Of a stretch of 64,000 nt of DNA, positions 44,022-52,496 are shown one piece after another; position 1 is the first letter of the stretch, and the number at the start of each line of letters is the position of its first letter. Below the pieces are notes generated by a model that had not been told where the DNA came from, did no database searches, and worked only from the letters and a program-made list of their open reading frames with translations. Origin of the DNA: an uncultured delta proteobacterium (GTDB lineage Bacteria; Bdellovibrionota_C; UBA2361; OMII01); assembly GCA_903904735.1 (NCBI GenBank), contig CAIVDM010000016.1:1-64000 (forward strand). The letters are read 5' to 3'. Both the position numbers and the translations under genes were made by a program.

Positions 44022-45191
44022 ATGACCGAACCACTATCAATTCTTATCCCTGACGGAGAGCACGAGCTCTCACTTCGGGTCCTTCGATGTCTCGCTAACG
44101 CCCCACAGGTGAGGGTCACGGTACTATCCCGAGATAAATGGGCGCCTATTCGCGTATCCTGTCACCATCGCGGCTTTATCGACCACACCGTCGATACATT
44201 CGACGACAAACGAGTGGAAGCAATTTGTGACGCGGCAAAAAAAGCGAGGGCCGATATTATATTGCCGGCGGCCCTCCCATGTACCCGCCTCGTGGCGGAA
44301 TACTCAGAGGAGTTCTCGAAAGCAAGTTCGCTGCCCCCTCTCGCGTCGAAGGACCTTATCAACACGTTTTCCGATAAGTGGAGCTTCACACAACTACTTC
44401 AAAAAACAGGAGTTCCACATCCTAAGAGCATGGAAACGACCCAGGTCGACTTTGCGCGCTCAGACGATGGGAATCTCCGGTTCCCGGTTCTTGTGAAGGC
44501 TCGAAATCTCTCCTCAGGTGATGGCATCCGAATCTGTCGAGACACACATGAGCTTCAAAACTTTCTTGATGCGCAGGAGAGACCGAACGAGTTCATCGTG
44601 CAAGAGTTCATTACTGGGCCAGACATAAGCAGTAGTATCCTGGCTGAAGACGGTAAGATACTTGCTCAAACGACGCAGCTTGAGATAGTCCCGTCGCACA
44701 AGCCTTTTAAGTCACCCGCGGCAGTCCAATTCATCTACAAGGATGAGGTGAGAGACATGATCCAGCACCTCGTTCGAGTAACAGGATGGTCAGGTATTTG
44801 CAACTTCGATTTCGTCTACGACGAGGAGAGAAAAGAACCAAAGCTACTAGAGGCAAATCCCCGATACTGGCGAAGTGTTTTAGGGTCGCTTGTGGCAGGC
44901 GTGAATTTCCCACATCTGGCTTGCAGAACAGGCAAGGGAGAGAACTATCCACTCCCCACGTATAGAGAGGTCAGATACTCGAAACCGGATCGAGGGTTAG
45001 GTCTATTAGCGCGGGGCATGCTGGGTTCCAAGCAGAAGATCTCTCGATTAGACGAAACTGGAATTCCGTTCATTTTGAAGGATCCCCTTCCAGATCTACT
45101 CATTCAGACAACTAAGGTGTTTCAGCGCCTTTCCCCCGGCGGAGAGCGCAGAGCGTCTATTAAAAAGCGAGCGACCTTGCGGGCTGGTTGA
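44022..45191 (+). CDS. ATP-grasp domain protein, carbamoyl-phosphate-synthase-like
   Basis: A 389-residue protein from ATG 44022 with GGAG seven bases upstream. Residues about 1-100 are a Rossmann-like pre-ATP-grasp domain (VLRCLANAPQVRVTVLS ... ADIILPAALP). Residues about 105-300 are the ATP-grasp fold: FSDKWSFTQLLQKTGVPHPK, RFPVLVKARNLSSGDGIRI with the ATP Lys, FIVQEFITGPDIS, and LLEANPRYWRSV, giving the Mg-binding E-x-N. Such enzymes join a carboxylate, activated as acylphosphate, to an amine or thiol. The substrate is unknown. It stands alone, without a peptide-ligase or carrier partner. Confidence 0.82.
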   Translation: MTEPLSILIPDGEHELSLRVLRCLANAPQVRVTVLSRDKWAPIRVSCHHRGFIDHTVDTFDDKRVEAICDAAKKARADIILPAALPCTRLVAEYSEEFSKASSLPPLASKDLINTFSDKWSFTQLLQKTGVPHPKSMETTQVDFARSDDGNLRFPVLVKARNLSSGDGIRICRDTHELQNFLDAQERPNEFIVQEFITGPDISSSILAEDGKILAQTTQLEIVPSHKPFKSPAAVQFIYKDEVRDMIQHLVRVTGWSGICNFDFVYDEERKEPKLLEANPRYWRSVLGSLVAGVNFPHLACRTGKGENYPLPTYREVRYSKPDRGLGLLARGMLGSKQKISRLDETGIPFILKDPLPDLLIQTTKVFQRLSPGGERRASIKKRATLRAG

Positions 45192-45500
45192 GAAATCACG
45201 TTTCTCAGACACCGCGCGGTGGTTGTTGCCTAATGCTGCGCGGATAAGGGGAGGATTTCGGCTGAGCGTCGGGACTGATGGTTTAATGGGTGCGGGAAAC
45301 ATTAGTACGTGGTTACTTTCACGGAGTTAGCTGAGGATTTAAAAGACCAGCTCTCCAGAAAGATCAGGTCGATATCAAGAGGCCAAAAGCGACCTAGTAC
45401 CAGAGTAGTACTCACCAGAGCGATTCACCATAGTAGGCGCCTCTCTTACTCTGGGAATGCGACCCGCATCTCCATAAGACTCAAAAGAGGGGCTCACCGA
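45192..45500. other. intergenic region
   Basis: About 310 bases after the ATP-grasp gene. One plus-strand frame (from 45309, 75 codons) gives a very basic, low-quality peptide and is not called a gene. Nothing else is seen. Confidence 0.35.
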
Positions 45501-45785
45501 TTAATCTCGTCCGGACAGCTCCCGCTCGAAAAATAGCGTGCCGAGGGGTAAACATGAGGCTATCCAACAACGAATGAGTTTGGGAAGGCTCCACCCTTCT
45601 GCCCGAGCGAGTACGGCAGCCAAAGTTACGTACACTATAAATAAGATCCCGTGCGACATTCCCACCATTCGTACCGCCAACGGATATCCGTAGATATATT
45701 TGAGCGGCATCGCGACCCCTAGCAGCGCAATAAGTGAAAATGCCTCCCATCTACCCAACGATATAAATCCCCGATTCGAAATCAT
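45501..45785 (-). CDS. DUF3817-type membrane protein
   Basis: A 94-residue protein from ATG 45785 with AGAGG seven bases upstream (a GTG at 45866 adds 27 unlike residues). Three hydrophobic helices carry the DUF3817 pattern: AFSLIALLGVAMPLKYIYGY, then VRMVGMSHGILFIVYV, and WSLPKLIRCWIASCLPLGTL with a final FFERE. The family occurs as a single small membrane protein in many bacteria. Its function is not known. Confidence 0.82.
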   Translation of the reverse strand: MISNRGFISLGRWEAFSLIALLGVAMPLKYIYGYPLAVRMVGMSHGILFIVYVTLAAVLARAEGWSLPKLIRCWIASCLPLGTLFFERELSGRD

Positions 45786-45950
45786 AGGTGGCCTCTTGTG
45801 AGTTTGGTTAACACGCGAAGGGTCCTCCGTTGGCTCCCATAAGTCAACGGTAGCGCTGACGTTCACACGCTAACGACTCTTACACCTGTGGCAACTCTCG
45901 CATGATAATGATTACTGATTATTGCTAGCGACGGACACAAGAGTTGCTCT

Positions 45951-46586
45951 ATGCCGAAGATACCGTACGCACTCCTTCTCTTACCTCCGCTGCTCTTTAT
46001 CGCGATCGCGTGCTCGACTACTCATATCGCGCAATCATGGATCAGTCCCACCGCCGCGAGACCCAAAAGTGTGATGGTGTTCGGGGTCAGTCAGGAGGAA
46101 TCAGTTCGACGCACCTATGAAGACGCGGTCAGTGCGAAGCTTTCGGCTCAAGGACTTCCAACCACTCAAAGTTACAACGTAATAAAGATGCAGGGTGAGG
46201 TCTCGCCCGAGGAAGCGATGGTCGCGGTTCGGAGAGCAAAAGTTGATTCGGTGCTCATAACTCGCCTTGTACGCCTCGCCAAGGAAATTGAGGTTGCCCC
46301 GGATATCTCGACGATGCCTCCGCTCGGCTATGGTGCAGTGGGTCCCTACTACTCACCTCTCTGGCCATCGTACTACTACAACTCATACCGCTTAATTGAG
46401 CATGAGCTCGCCTATATAGAATCGAATCTCTACAAAGCGGATTCAAGCGCCCTGCTCATTAGTATTCTTACTCGAACCGAAGATCCAACGTACTCAACCC
46501 AACAGATCGAGGAGGTGGCCGAACTCGTCGCGCGAGAGTTTCGTAGAGCCGGGTTCATCCCCACTCAGGGGGTCAATCGCCGATAG
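45951..46586 (+). CDS. lipoprotein, DUF4136-like
   Basis: A 211-residue lipoprotein. The signal ends FIAIACS, with lipidated Cys21, and is followed by AQSWISPTAARPKSVMVFGV, the start pattern of DUF4136-like outer-membrane lipoproteins. Residues about 95-115 (RRAKVDSVLITRLVRL) and a Tyr/Pro-rich loop (YYSPLWPSYYYNSYR) follow. A final strand and helix pair (SALLISILTRTED ... VAELVAREFRRAGFIP) is family-like. The role is unknown. Confidence 0.75.
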   Translation: MPKIPYALLLLPPLLFIAIACSTTHIAQSWISPTAARPKSVMVFGVSQEESVRRTYEDAVSAKLSAQGLPTTQSYNVIKMQGEVSPEEAMVAVRRAKVDSVLITRLVRLAKEIEVAPDISTMPPLGYGAVGPYYSPLWPSYYYNSYRLIEHELAYIESNLYKADSSALLISILTRTEDPTYSTQQIEEVAELVAREFRRAGFIPTQGVNRR

Positions 46587-46675
46587 TCCCCGGTGACAAA
46601 AAGTCCGCATACCGCCAAGGAAACGCCGCTTGCTAGCTGGATTATTTCTGATCGTGCGGAGGTAAAAACAGTCGC

Positions 46676-47188
46676 TTGTTTTTTTGCGTAAGACTATCAC
46701 CTCAGGATAGCCAGCCAGCTGAGCGCTCTGGTCCCCAGGCGCTTTACTTCACCGCTGAGTTTTCCTCCGCGCACGATATACGAATCGATGTAATAGAGTT
46801 AGGCACCCATACTTTCGCAGGACTCGATCCATTACGAAGACGCTCCCCCTTGGGAGAAACCGTGTCTCCATACCCACATATACGTCGAGCTGATCCACGG
46901 GATCTTCCCTACCGGCCCATCAATTTTCGACCTCTATCGCCAGTTCTACCAGAAGGACTCAGACATTCGTGGAGCAGGGCGATTTCCGACCAAGCGTATG
47001 AGCCATTAAGAGTCATCGGGAATATCACCTTTATTCAGCACGCGCACTCGGTACAACACATCATGAAAGCCCAAGGCATCCCTGCCTTTCAAGCGCCTCC
47101 ACCTACTCCAAAGTTCATCAACACCTCCCAGGCTATCGAGGAACTCTCTTTGTATGACTCGTTCGAGCCGTCACCTGATGACTTTTAG
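46676..47188 (+). pseudogene. frameshifted remnant of an unknown gene
   Basis: One frame is open from 46676 to 47188, but its middle third is not protein-like. Between about 46803 and 47010 a different frame reads well (QDSIHYEDAPPWEKPCLHTH, then YVELIHGIFPTGPSIFDLYR and QFYQKDSDIRGAG) and stops near the point where the first frame becomes sensible again (VIGNITFIQHAHSVQHIMKA). The likely cause is two frameshifts in one gene, leaving the C-terminus SFEPSPDDF. The same C-terminus is found in copy A at 42842. No family is recognised. Confidence 0.5.
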
Positions 47189-47285
47189 ACTCCGCTTCCT
47201 CCATGGCGGTCTAGGGGGCGTGAAATTGACCCCCTACACTCAGCACCTTAGCGCCCCCTGCCCGGCTCGCCGCGAACCCTTGAAT
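47122..47285 (+). repeat. duplicated segment, copy B
   Basis: Partner of 42842-43005 with the same orientation and a fixed offset of 4280 bases. It covers the last 22 codons of the broken gene and about 97 bases beyond. After the stop it contains a G-run arm AGGGGGCG (47213-47220) that can pair either with CCCCCT (about 47230-47235) or perfectly with CGCCCCCT (47252-47259). Confidence 0.7.
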
Positions 47286-47499
47286 CACCGCTACAGAGCA
47301 CTCGACTCCAAACTTTCACCCTCGTCTCATCGAATTCGGAAGATCCCGATTCGGTCGAGCACCGCAGATCAAATGCTTACGAAAAAGTGATCGATCTTCT
47401 TAACAACGAGGGAGGGAAAGGGATTCTTTCAGGAGGTTACATAGCAACTATGCTTGGGCGCATTGACTAGCGAGCCCAAGGGCAGGATGCTCTGCTGCT
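47286..47499. other. intergenic leader of the 654-residue gene
   Basis: About 210 bases after copy B. No gene or clear terminator is seen. It should hold the promoter of the next gene, but I could not define one. Confidence 0.3.
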
Positions 47500-49464
47500 A
47501 TGGAGAACTTAAACGATAAAAATCAGGGCAGTTCCAAAACTGCGACACAGGAAGCGGACGCCGCTCAGCAGGCGGCGAAACAAAAGGCTCCACGAGTTAA
47601 AAACTCAGACATCGCGCTTCAAGTCACGGCCGATTCAATCGCCAACCAGAAAGAGCTCTACGAGAAGCACGCTGGTCGCGGCACCTGGCCTGGCAACCAC
47701 ACTGCCCTGACCGAGCTCGCAGAGAGAGCTGTCACGGGTCGCGGTCTTCGAACGCGGCAGGCCGACGCGCTGGCTGTGAAGACCTATTACCAGATAGACA
47801 CACTCTCGTATCGCATCGCGCAAGAGCTCTTCGTAGCGCCCGAACATGTCGTTGTTCCGGGTGACCTGCGCGCTACCGTGGCGACACAGGATCCAGCGGT
47901 TATATCGAAGTTTGACGACCCGGGGGCACATTCGTTCGTCGGACTCTTGTATACGCGAGTCACAGACGGGCTCTCGACAAAGATGGGCTGGATTGAAGAG
48001 AGAAAGCGAACCGGTCGCGAGGTAATCACCGACTGCAACACTCCGAATGTGGTGGCGTTAGCCAAGTATACAAGCGAGTGTCTTCGTCCGCTCGGCAACA
48101 GAGGTCCTTCGCGCGCTAACTCAATCGTGCTCGTCGTTGATCCGGCGACACCGATCACGCAAGAACGCTACAAACCGATTTTTAAGGAGCTGGGAATTAC
48201 GCCCCCGAGCGATGTCACGGGAACGATCTGGTACACGAGAAACTCGGTAGCGGCGGCGAGGCGAGACACCTCCGTGGTTCCGCCTCAGAGAATCGTTCAA
48301 TGCTTCACAAATAGCTTTGACGCGCTTCGTAAGACGCATGAGGAAGCGAACCAGTATCGTCAGGAAAAGTCGGAGCTCGCGACTCTTCAGAATGAGTGGC
48401 GACACTTCGCTGACGCCACTCTTAAAGGATGGGTATCGGTGGAGACATTACGGAAGCGAGTTGAAGCGGCTCCCACGGAACTGGCCGAAGCAAAGGCACG
48501 AGAGGAGGCGGCTACGGTAAACAAGGCGATCACGGATGTGTATCAAGCCCTTATTGAGAAGTCGCTAAAGCACTTTGAGGGATCATTCCACAAGGAGAAG
48601 AAGGCGGTGCTCAATCGGCTCGTTGATATGAAAGCTAAGTTCGAGAGGAGCCCGACGGGGCGCATCAACCCCAATCCTCTTGCGCTACGAGCGGGGGCCA
48701 ATGACGCCTTACAACAGCTCCGAGCCGAGGACATTCGCGTTAAGGAATCTTACAACAGCAACGATCAGGGCCTCATTCAGGAGCGGATCAAGAAGGACTG
48801 TGAGATCCTCCGCAATACCGCGCTTGGTTTGCGAGGCAACTCGCCTCGTCTGACGGGAAATGAGCGGGTCTTCACTGACACACAGCTAAGTGAGCGTGAG
48901 CGCGCTCACGAGATACGCCAAGTTCTGGGCAAGTTAGATATCTCCCCGCAGGCCCTGCGAGAGATCCGGCTCCGTCCCTTCACGGCATATCGTGACAGAA
49001 TCCTCGTCTGCCTGGAGAGGTTCGAATCACACTTGGTGCCGGGTCACTATCGTCAAGCCAAGGAATCGCTCGCCGAGATGTTTCTTGTCTGCAAGGTCTT
49101 CGGCGCTCAACGCACCGTGGAGGAGCTTAAGGTTTCCGTTGTGCGATCAGACTCAGATATATCCACCGAGCTTGAGAAAGCGAGAACCCGTCTCTCCAAT
49201 CTGCTCGCTCATAAGGTGCTATTCAACGAGCCAATTGGGATCGAGAAGACCAAGGCTCCCCAGGGTCTCACACTACTAACGGAGGCTATGATAGAGAGCG
49301 TTGAGGCGCTTCAAGGGGAATATCTGAGCATCCTGCGACGCGAGATAGAGAGCAACCGCGGTATGGCGCTCGAGACAGAGCGCCAAGCATTTCGAAAGAA
49401 AGCACTCGAGACCCTAAAAGACTTCGACCCGGAGAAATTACTAAGAACCATGGCGCCTCGCTGA
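47500..49464 (+). CDS. large helical protein of unknown function
   Basis: A 654-residue soluble protein with no signal peptide or membrane helix. Residues 1-35 are polar and Ala/Gln/Lys-rich, as in disordered secretion-type leaders. The rest is mostly charged alpha-helix with coiled-coil-prone parts near 290-370 and 540-650. A more mixed alpha/beta area at about 95-275 contains VVVPGDLRATVATQDPAV and ANSIVLVVDPATPITQERY. No domain is recognised. The long clean frame makes the gene certain, though its job is not. A T3SS substrate is one possibility, as in 58954-59679. Confidence 0.7.
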   Translation: MENLNDKNQGSSKTATQEADAAQQAAKQKAPRVKNSDIALQVTADSIANQKELYEKHAGRGTWPGNHTALTELAERAVTGRGLRTRQADALAVKTYYQIDTLSYRIAQELFVAPEHVVVPGDLRATVATQDPAVISKFDDPGAHSFVGLLYTRVTDGLSTKMGWIEERKRTGREVITDCNTPNVVALAKYTSECLRPLGNRGPSRANSIVLVVDPATPITQERYKPIFKELGITPPSDVTGTIWYTRNSVAAARRDTSVVPPQRIVQCFTNSFDALRKTHEEANQYRQEKSELATLQNEWRHFADATLKGWVSVETLRKRVEAAPTELAEAKAREEAATVNKAITDVYQALIEKSLKHFEGSFHKEKKAVLNRLVDMKAKFERSPTGRINPNPLALRAGANDALQQLRAEDIRVKESYNSNDQGLIQERIKKDCEILRNTALGLRGNSPRLTGNERVFTDTQLSERERAHEIRQVLGKLDISPQALREIRLRPFTAYRDRILVCLERFESHLVPGHYRQAKESLAEMFLVCKVFGAQRTVEELKVSVVRSDSDISTELEKARTRLSNLLAHKVLFNEPIGIEKTKAPQGLTLLTEAMIESVEALQGEYLSILRREIESNRGMALETERQAFRKKALETLKDFDPEKLLRTMAPR

Positions 49465-49508
49465 AAATCGGATCGCGGCGCGTAGTATGTGGCTTCGTCG
49501 TAGGTCCC

Positions 49509-50213
49509 CTACTCCACTCGCTCGAGAATCAGGGTGATATTCGGGTCATAGATCGAAAAGAATACGCCTCCGTTAACAACGAGAAGGCCCTTGAGACAGA
49601 GATGTAGAGCTCTTTGCAAGACAATCCGCGCGATGTCGATCGCACTAACGGGCGGAATTCGATATCCCTGCACATGAGTTTTGGCGCCAGGCACTCCGCT
49701 CAACTGAACAAGCTCTCTCAGCGAGTTTTCGCTGAACAGATTATGGTGAGTGATATCCGAGTAGCGCTCGACGATACTCAGGGGATTCGCGCCGTTCGGA
49801 ACCGTGATAATAAGCTTTCCCCCGACTTTGAGACGCCTATACAGAGAGCGAATAAAGTCCTCAAGCGACTCCGTTCGTATGTGCTCCATAACTTGGAGCA
49901 CGAATATTCGGTCGTAGGTAGAGAGCGCGCTGTCGAGTGATGAAATATTTTCGGCGCTACACGCCCATGCGTTTCGCGTTGGGTAGCGCGATTTCACATA
50001 GTCGAGAACTCCCTGATCGCGATCAATAACATCGATGCCCGAAATGCCCTTACCTGCCGCGAAATGAAGAAACTCCCCTCTTCCAGGACCTATCTCAAGG
50101 ACCTCTTGTCCCGAACTGAAAAGCGATCCGAAGTTATGGTCTAGCCACTGACACTTTCGTCGAAAGGTAGCAGGATTAGATATGCTTTCTAGATAGTCGA
50201 TGTATTGAGCCAT
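49509..50213 (-). CDS. class I SAM-dependent methyltransferase
   Basis: A 234-residue enzyme. SAM-binding motif I is VLEIGPGRGEFLHFA (about 40-54), then an acidic second strand end (SGIDVIDRDQ), motif III-like YDRIFVLQVMEHI and the post-motif LKVGGKLIITVPNG. This is the Methyltransf_11/UbiE-like layout. The C-terminal part ends with a hydrophobic hairpin (about 200-225, LCLKGLLVVNGGVFFSI). The substrate is unknown; glycan or lipid methylation is common for such lone genes. It lies 41 bases after murE and may share its transcript. Confidence 0.85.
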   Translation of the reverse strand: MAQYIDYLESISNPATFRRKCQWLDHNFGSLFSSGQEVLEIGPGRGEFLHFAAGKGISGIDVIDRDQGVLDYVKSRYPTRNAWACSAENISSLDSALSTYDRIFVLQVMEHIRTESLEDFIRSLYRRLKVGGKLIITVPNGANPLSIVERYSDITHHNLFSENSLRELVQLSGVPGAKTHVQGYRIPPVSAIDIARIVLQRALHLCLKGLLVVNGGVFFSIYDPNITLILERVE

Positions 50214-50254
50214 GAGATCCGTACAGCCGCGTTCACTTCGTTAGCCCCGAGATC

Positions 50255-51742
50255 TTAGCTCGCCAGGTCATGTCGCGCCAAGACCGCTTTCGCTACCTCT
50301 TGGTCAGAAAAGAAAATCTTCTCATTTCCCAAGATCTGATAATCTTCATGCCCCTTGCCCGCGATGACAACTGTGTCACCTGTTCGAGCCAGGGATATCG
50401 CCTCTTGAATAGCTGACTTTCGATCGACTTCAACGACGCGGGGACCAACGGCCCCAATCATGATATCGTTGATAATCGCCCGAGGATCCTCAGTTCGGGG
50501 ATTGTCGGAGGTGATAACCACCTGGTCAGCGAACTCACTGGCGACCGCCGCCATCTCTGGACGCTTGCCTTTATCGCGGTCGCCACCACAACCAAAAACT
50601 ACCCACACGTCCCCTTCAGTCGTTAGGCGCACCGCCTGCAAAACACGTCGCAGCGCATCAGGCGTGTGGGCATAATCCACAAAAACTCGCGGCGTTCCCT
50701 CCCCCACTCTCTCAAGTCTTCCTGGCACCTGCGGAACGCGCGCAAGCGCCGCGGCGATAACAGCAGGCTCGTATCCCAGCGCGCGACATACTCCGTACGC
50801 CGCCACTACGTTCTCGGCGTTGTGACTCCCAATAAAAGGCGCCGCTATCCGGATCACATCAGGCAACTCGCGATCTTGTAGAGTGACAATCATCTGCTCT
50901 GAGGTCTCTTGCAGGTCGCGGATTCGCAGCGCGAGCCCCTCTGATGTTCCAAAGGACCAGTCGACAAGGCCAAGCGACGGCAGCTGCTCGATTAAGCGCC
51001 GACCGTGCTCATCATCACCGTGTATGACAGCTCCTTTGGTGCTCTTTGAGCTACTTTTAAGTAGTTCAAAGAGGTGCCGTTTGGCGGCGAAGTAGTTCTC
51101 AAAGGTCTTGTGATAATCAAGGTGATCACGAGTGAGGTTCGTGAAGACGGCCACATCGAAGTCGATATCCTCGACTCGCGCCTGGTCAAGAGCGTGAGAC
51201 GAGGTCTCAAGCACACAGCTTCGCGCGCCCATCTCGACCGCTTGCCGCAACAATCTCTGCATGGAGATGGCGTCAGGACTCGTCAGCGATCCAACTTCCG
51301 CTCCCTTTCCCATGCATTCCGCGCCGAGAGTTCCGATACGCTGACATCCACCACCGATTCGATTAAGGACGTGGTAAACAATCCAATTAGTGGTCGTTTT
51401 GCCGTTTGTTCCCGTGATGCCGATTGTGCGCAATTTGTTTGCGGGATTCCCGTTCATCACAGCGGCAAGCTTGCTAAGCGCGAGACGCGTATTCTTCACA
51501 ACGATGCCCGGTAGACCACCAAGAGCATCCGCATCCTCAACTACCGCCGCGTGCGCGCCTTTTGTCGCTGCATCCGCGATATAGCGATGCCCGTCCACTG
51601 AGGTGCCTCGAACGGCGACGAACAGCGCGCCTGTTTGAACATCAGCGCTCGAACACGTTATATCAGACACCAACACAGGTGAGGGACTCACCAGGTGACC
51701 ACCTACTTCCTTCACTAAATCCGCAAGAGAGAATGCACGCAT
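50255..51742 (-). CDS. murE: UDP-N-acetylmuramoyl-tripeptide synthetase MurE (meso-diaminopimelate type)
   Basis: A 495-residue ligase from ATG 51742; a longer in-frame start adds 14 residues. The ATP loop is TIGITGTNGKTTTNWIV (about 102-118). The central domain has VLETSSHALDQARVEDIDFD. The C-terminal domain has FVDYAHTPDALRRVL and the DNPRTEDP motif that marks enzymes adding meso-diaminopimelate to UDP-MurNAc-L-Ala-D-Glu. The peptidoglycan is therefore the usual Gram-negative mDAP type. It follows ftsI in the division cluster, but a broken small gene lies between, and murF and mraY do not follow. Confidence 0.96.
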   Translation of the reverse strand: MRAFSLADLVKEVGGHLVSPSPVLVSDITCSSADVQTGALFVAVRGTSVDGHRYIADAATKGAHAAVVEDADALGGLPGIVVKNTRLALSKLAAVMNGNPANKLRTIGITGTNGKTTTNWIVYHVLNRIGGGCQRIGTLGAECMGKGAEVGSLTSPDAISMQRLLRQAVEMGARSCVLETSSHALDQARVEDIDFDVAVFTNLTRDHLDYHKTFENYFAAKRHLFELLKSSSKSTKGAVIHGDDEHGRRLIEQLPSLGLVDWSFGTSEGLALRIRDLQETSEQMIVTLQDRELPDVIRIAAPFIGSHNAENVVAAYGVCRALGYEPAVIAAALARVPQVPGRLERVGEGTPRVFVDYAHTPDALRRVLQAVRLTTEGDVWVVFGCGGDRDKGKRPEMAAVASEFADQVVITSDNPRTEDPRAIINDIMIGAVGPRVVEVDRKSAIQEAISLARTGDTVVIAGKGHEDYQILGNEKIFFSDQEVAKAVLARHDLAS

Positions 51743-51951
51743 GGGGATCTCATACCGTGGACCGCGAGAAACTGGAAGGGGCACAGAGAGACAGAGAGTA
51801 AAGCACTAATATCACTAGTGGATACCAAGAACCACGCGATCCTTTTAGCGCTGTGGAGACTTGGATGGCAGGAGCGCGTTAAACGTAAAGTCCGCCGTAC
51901 TTCCGGCATAATTCCTCAAGCAGTTCTCTTGCCTGTTCTTGTCCCGCTCTG
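51743..51951. other. spacer upstream of murE
   Basis: About 210 bases between murE and the broken small gene. I see no promoter or gene that can be supported. Confidence 0.3.
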
Positions 51952-52401
51952 TCAGAAGACACCTCTTAAATATCTCGTATGGCGAGCAAAAAACTTAAAG
52001 ACGTTCTCTGCTATCCATTTCGCGTTCTTTTCCCGTTCGGGTTGGCGAATCGTAGCACCAAGAATGCTCAAGTAGCTCTGCCACCTATCAGCAACCTTCA
52101 GCTGACATTCGCACGCCACGCGGCGCAGTTCGTTTGAGGGTGAGGGCAGGAAATGGACGGGCTTTGGCTTGACCACGGTATTGCCGCCTTGCTTCGATAC
52201 GGAATATCACTGCGGGTCTTGAAATTGTGGATCACCCTCCAGCTGGTGGGGTGGATTTACGGGCAATCTCTGGTAACTACCTTCGTGCGCGTCATACAGA
52301 TCCTTTGCGGTCCGCTGTCGCTCTTCCGCCACACAGGGCAACCCTAGCAGTAGTATTACAACTACATACGCGCACCATAAAGTTCGTCGGTGGTATCTCA
52401 T
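51952..52401 (-). pseudogene. small secreted-protein gene interrupted by an in-frame TGA
   Basis: The minus-strand frame begins at ATG 52401 with a good signal peptide: basic RYHRR, hydrophobic AYVVVILLLGLP, then CVAEERQ. It reads 64 codons to TGA at 52207-52209. The same frame then continues without interruption for 84 more codons to 51952, ending FKFFARHTRYLRGVF, with a protein-like charged/aromatic mix. The whole would be 149 codons. A nonsense mutation is the simplest reading. Selenocysteine insertion cannot be excluded, but I saw no clear hairpin of that type just after the TGA. It sits between ftsI and murE. Confidence 0.5.
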
Positions 52402-52496
52402 GGCTCTTGTAACGGCTTTCGCTCATTAGAACTAACGAGCGAGGCGCGCTTCCGATATCTCGTGCGATACCTGTGACTCAGGTGGGCGTCTCACCA

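Noticed and set aside
45309-45536. 75-codon plus-strand frame after the ATP-grasp gene
   Set aside because: Very basic, no ribosome site, overlaps the DUF3817 gene end, no motif.
46676-47285. Integron attC-type site at the duplicated flank
   Set aside because: The flank has hairpin potential, but I found neither the conserved attC core strings nor an integron integrase, so a cassette site is not claimed.
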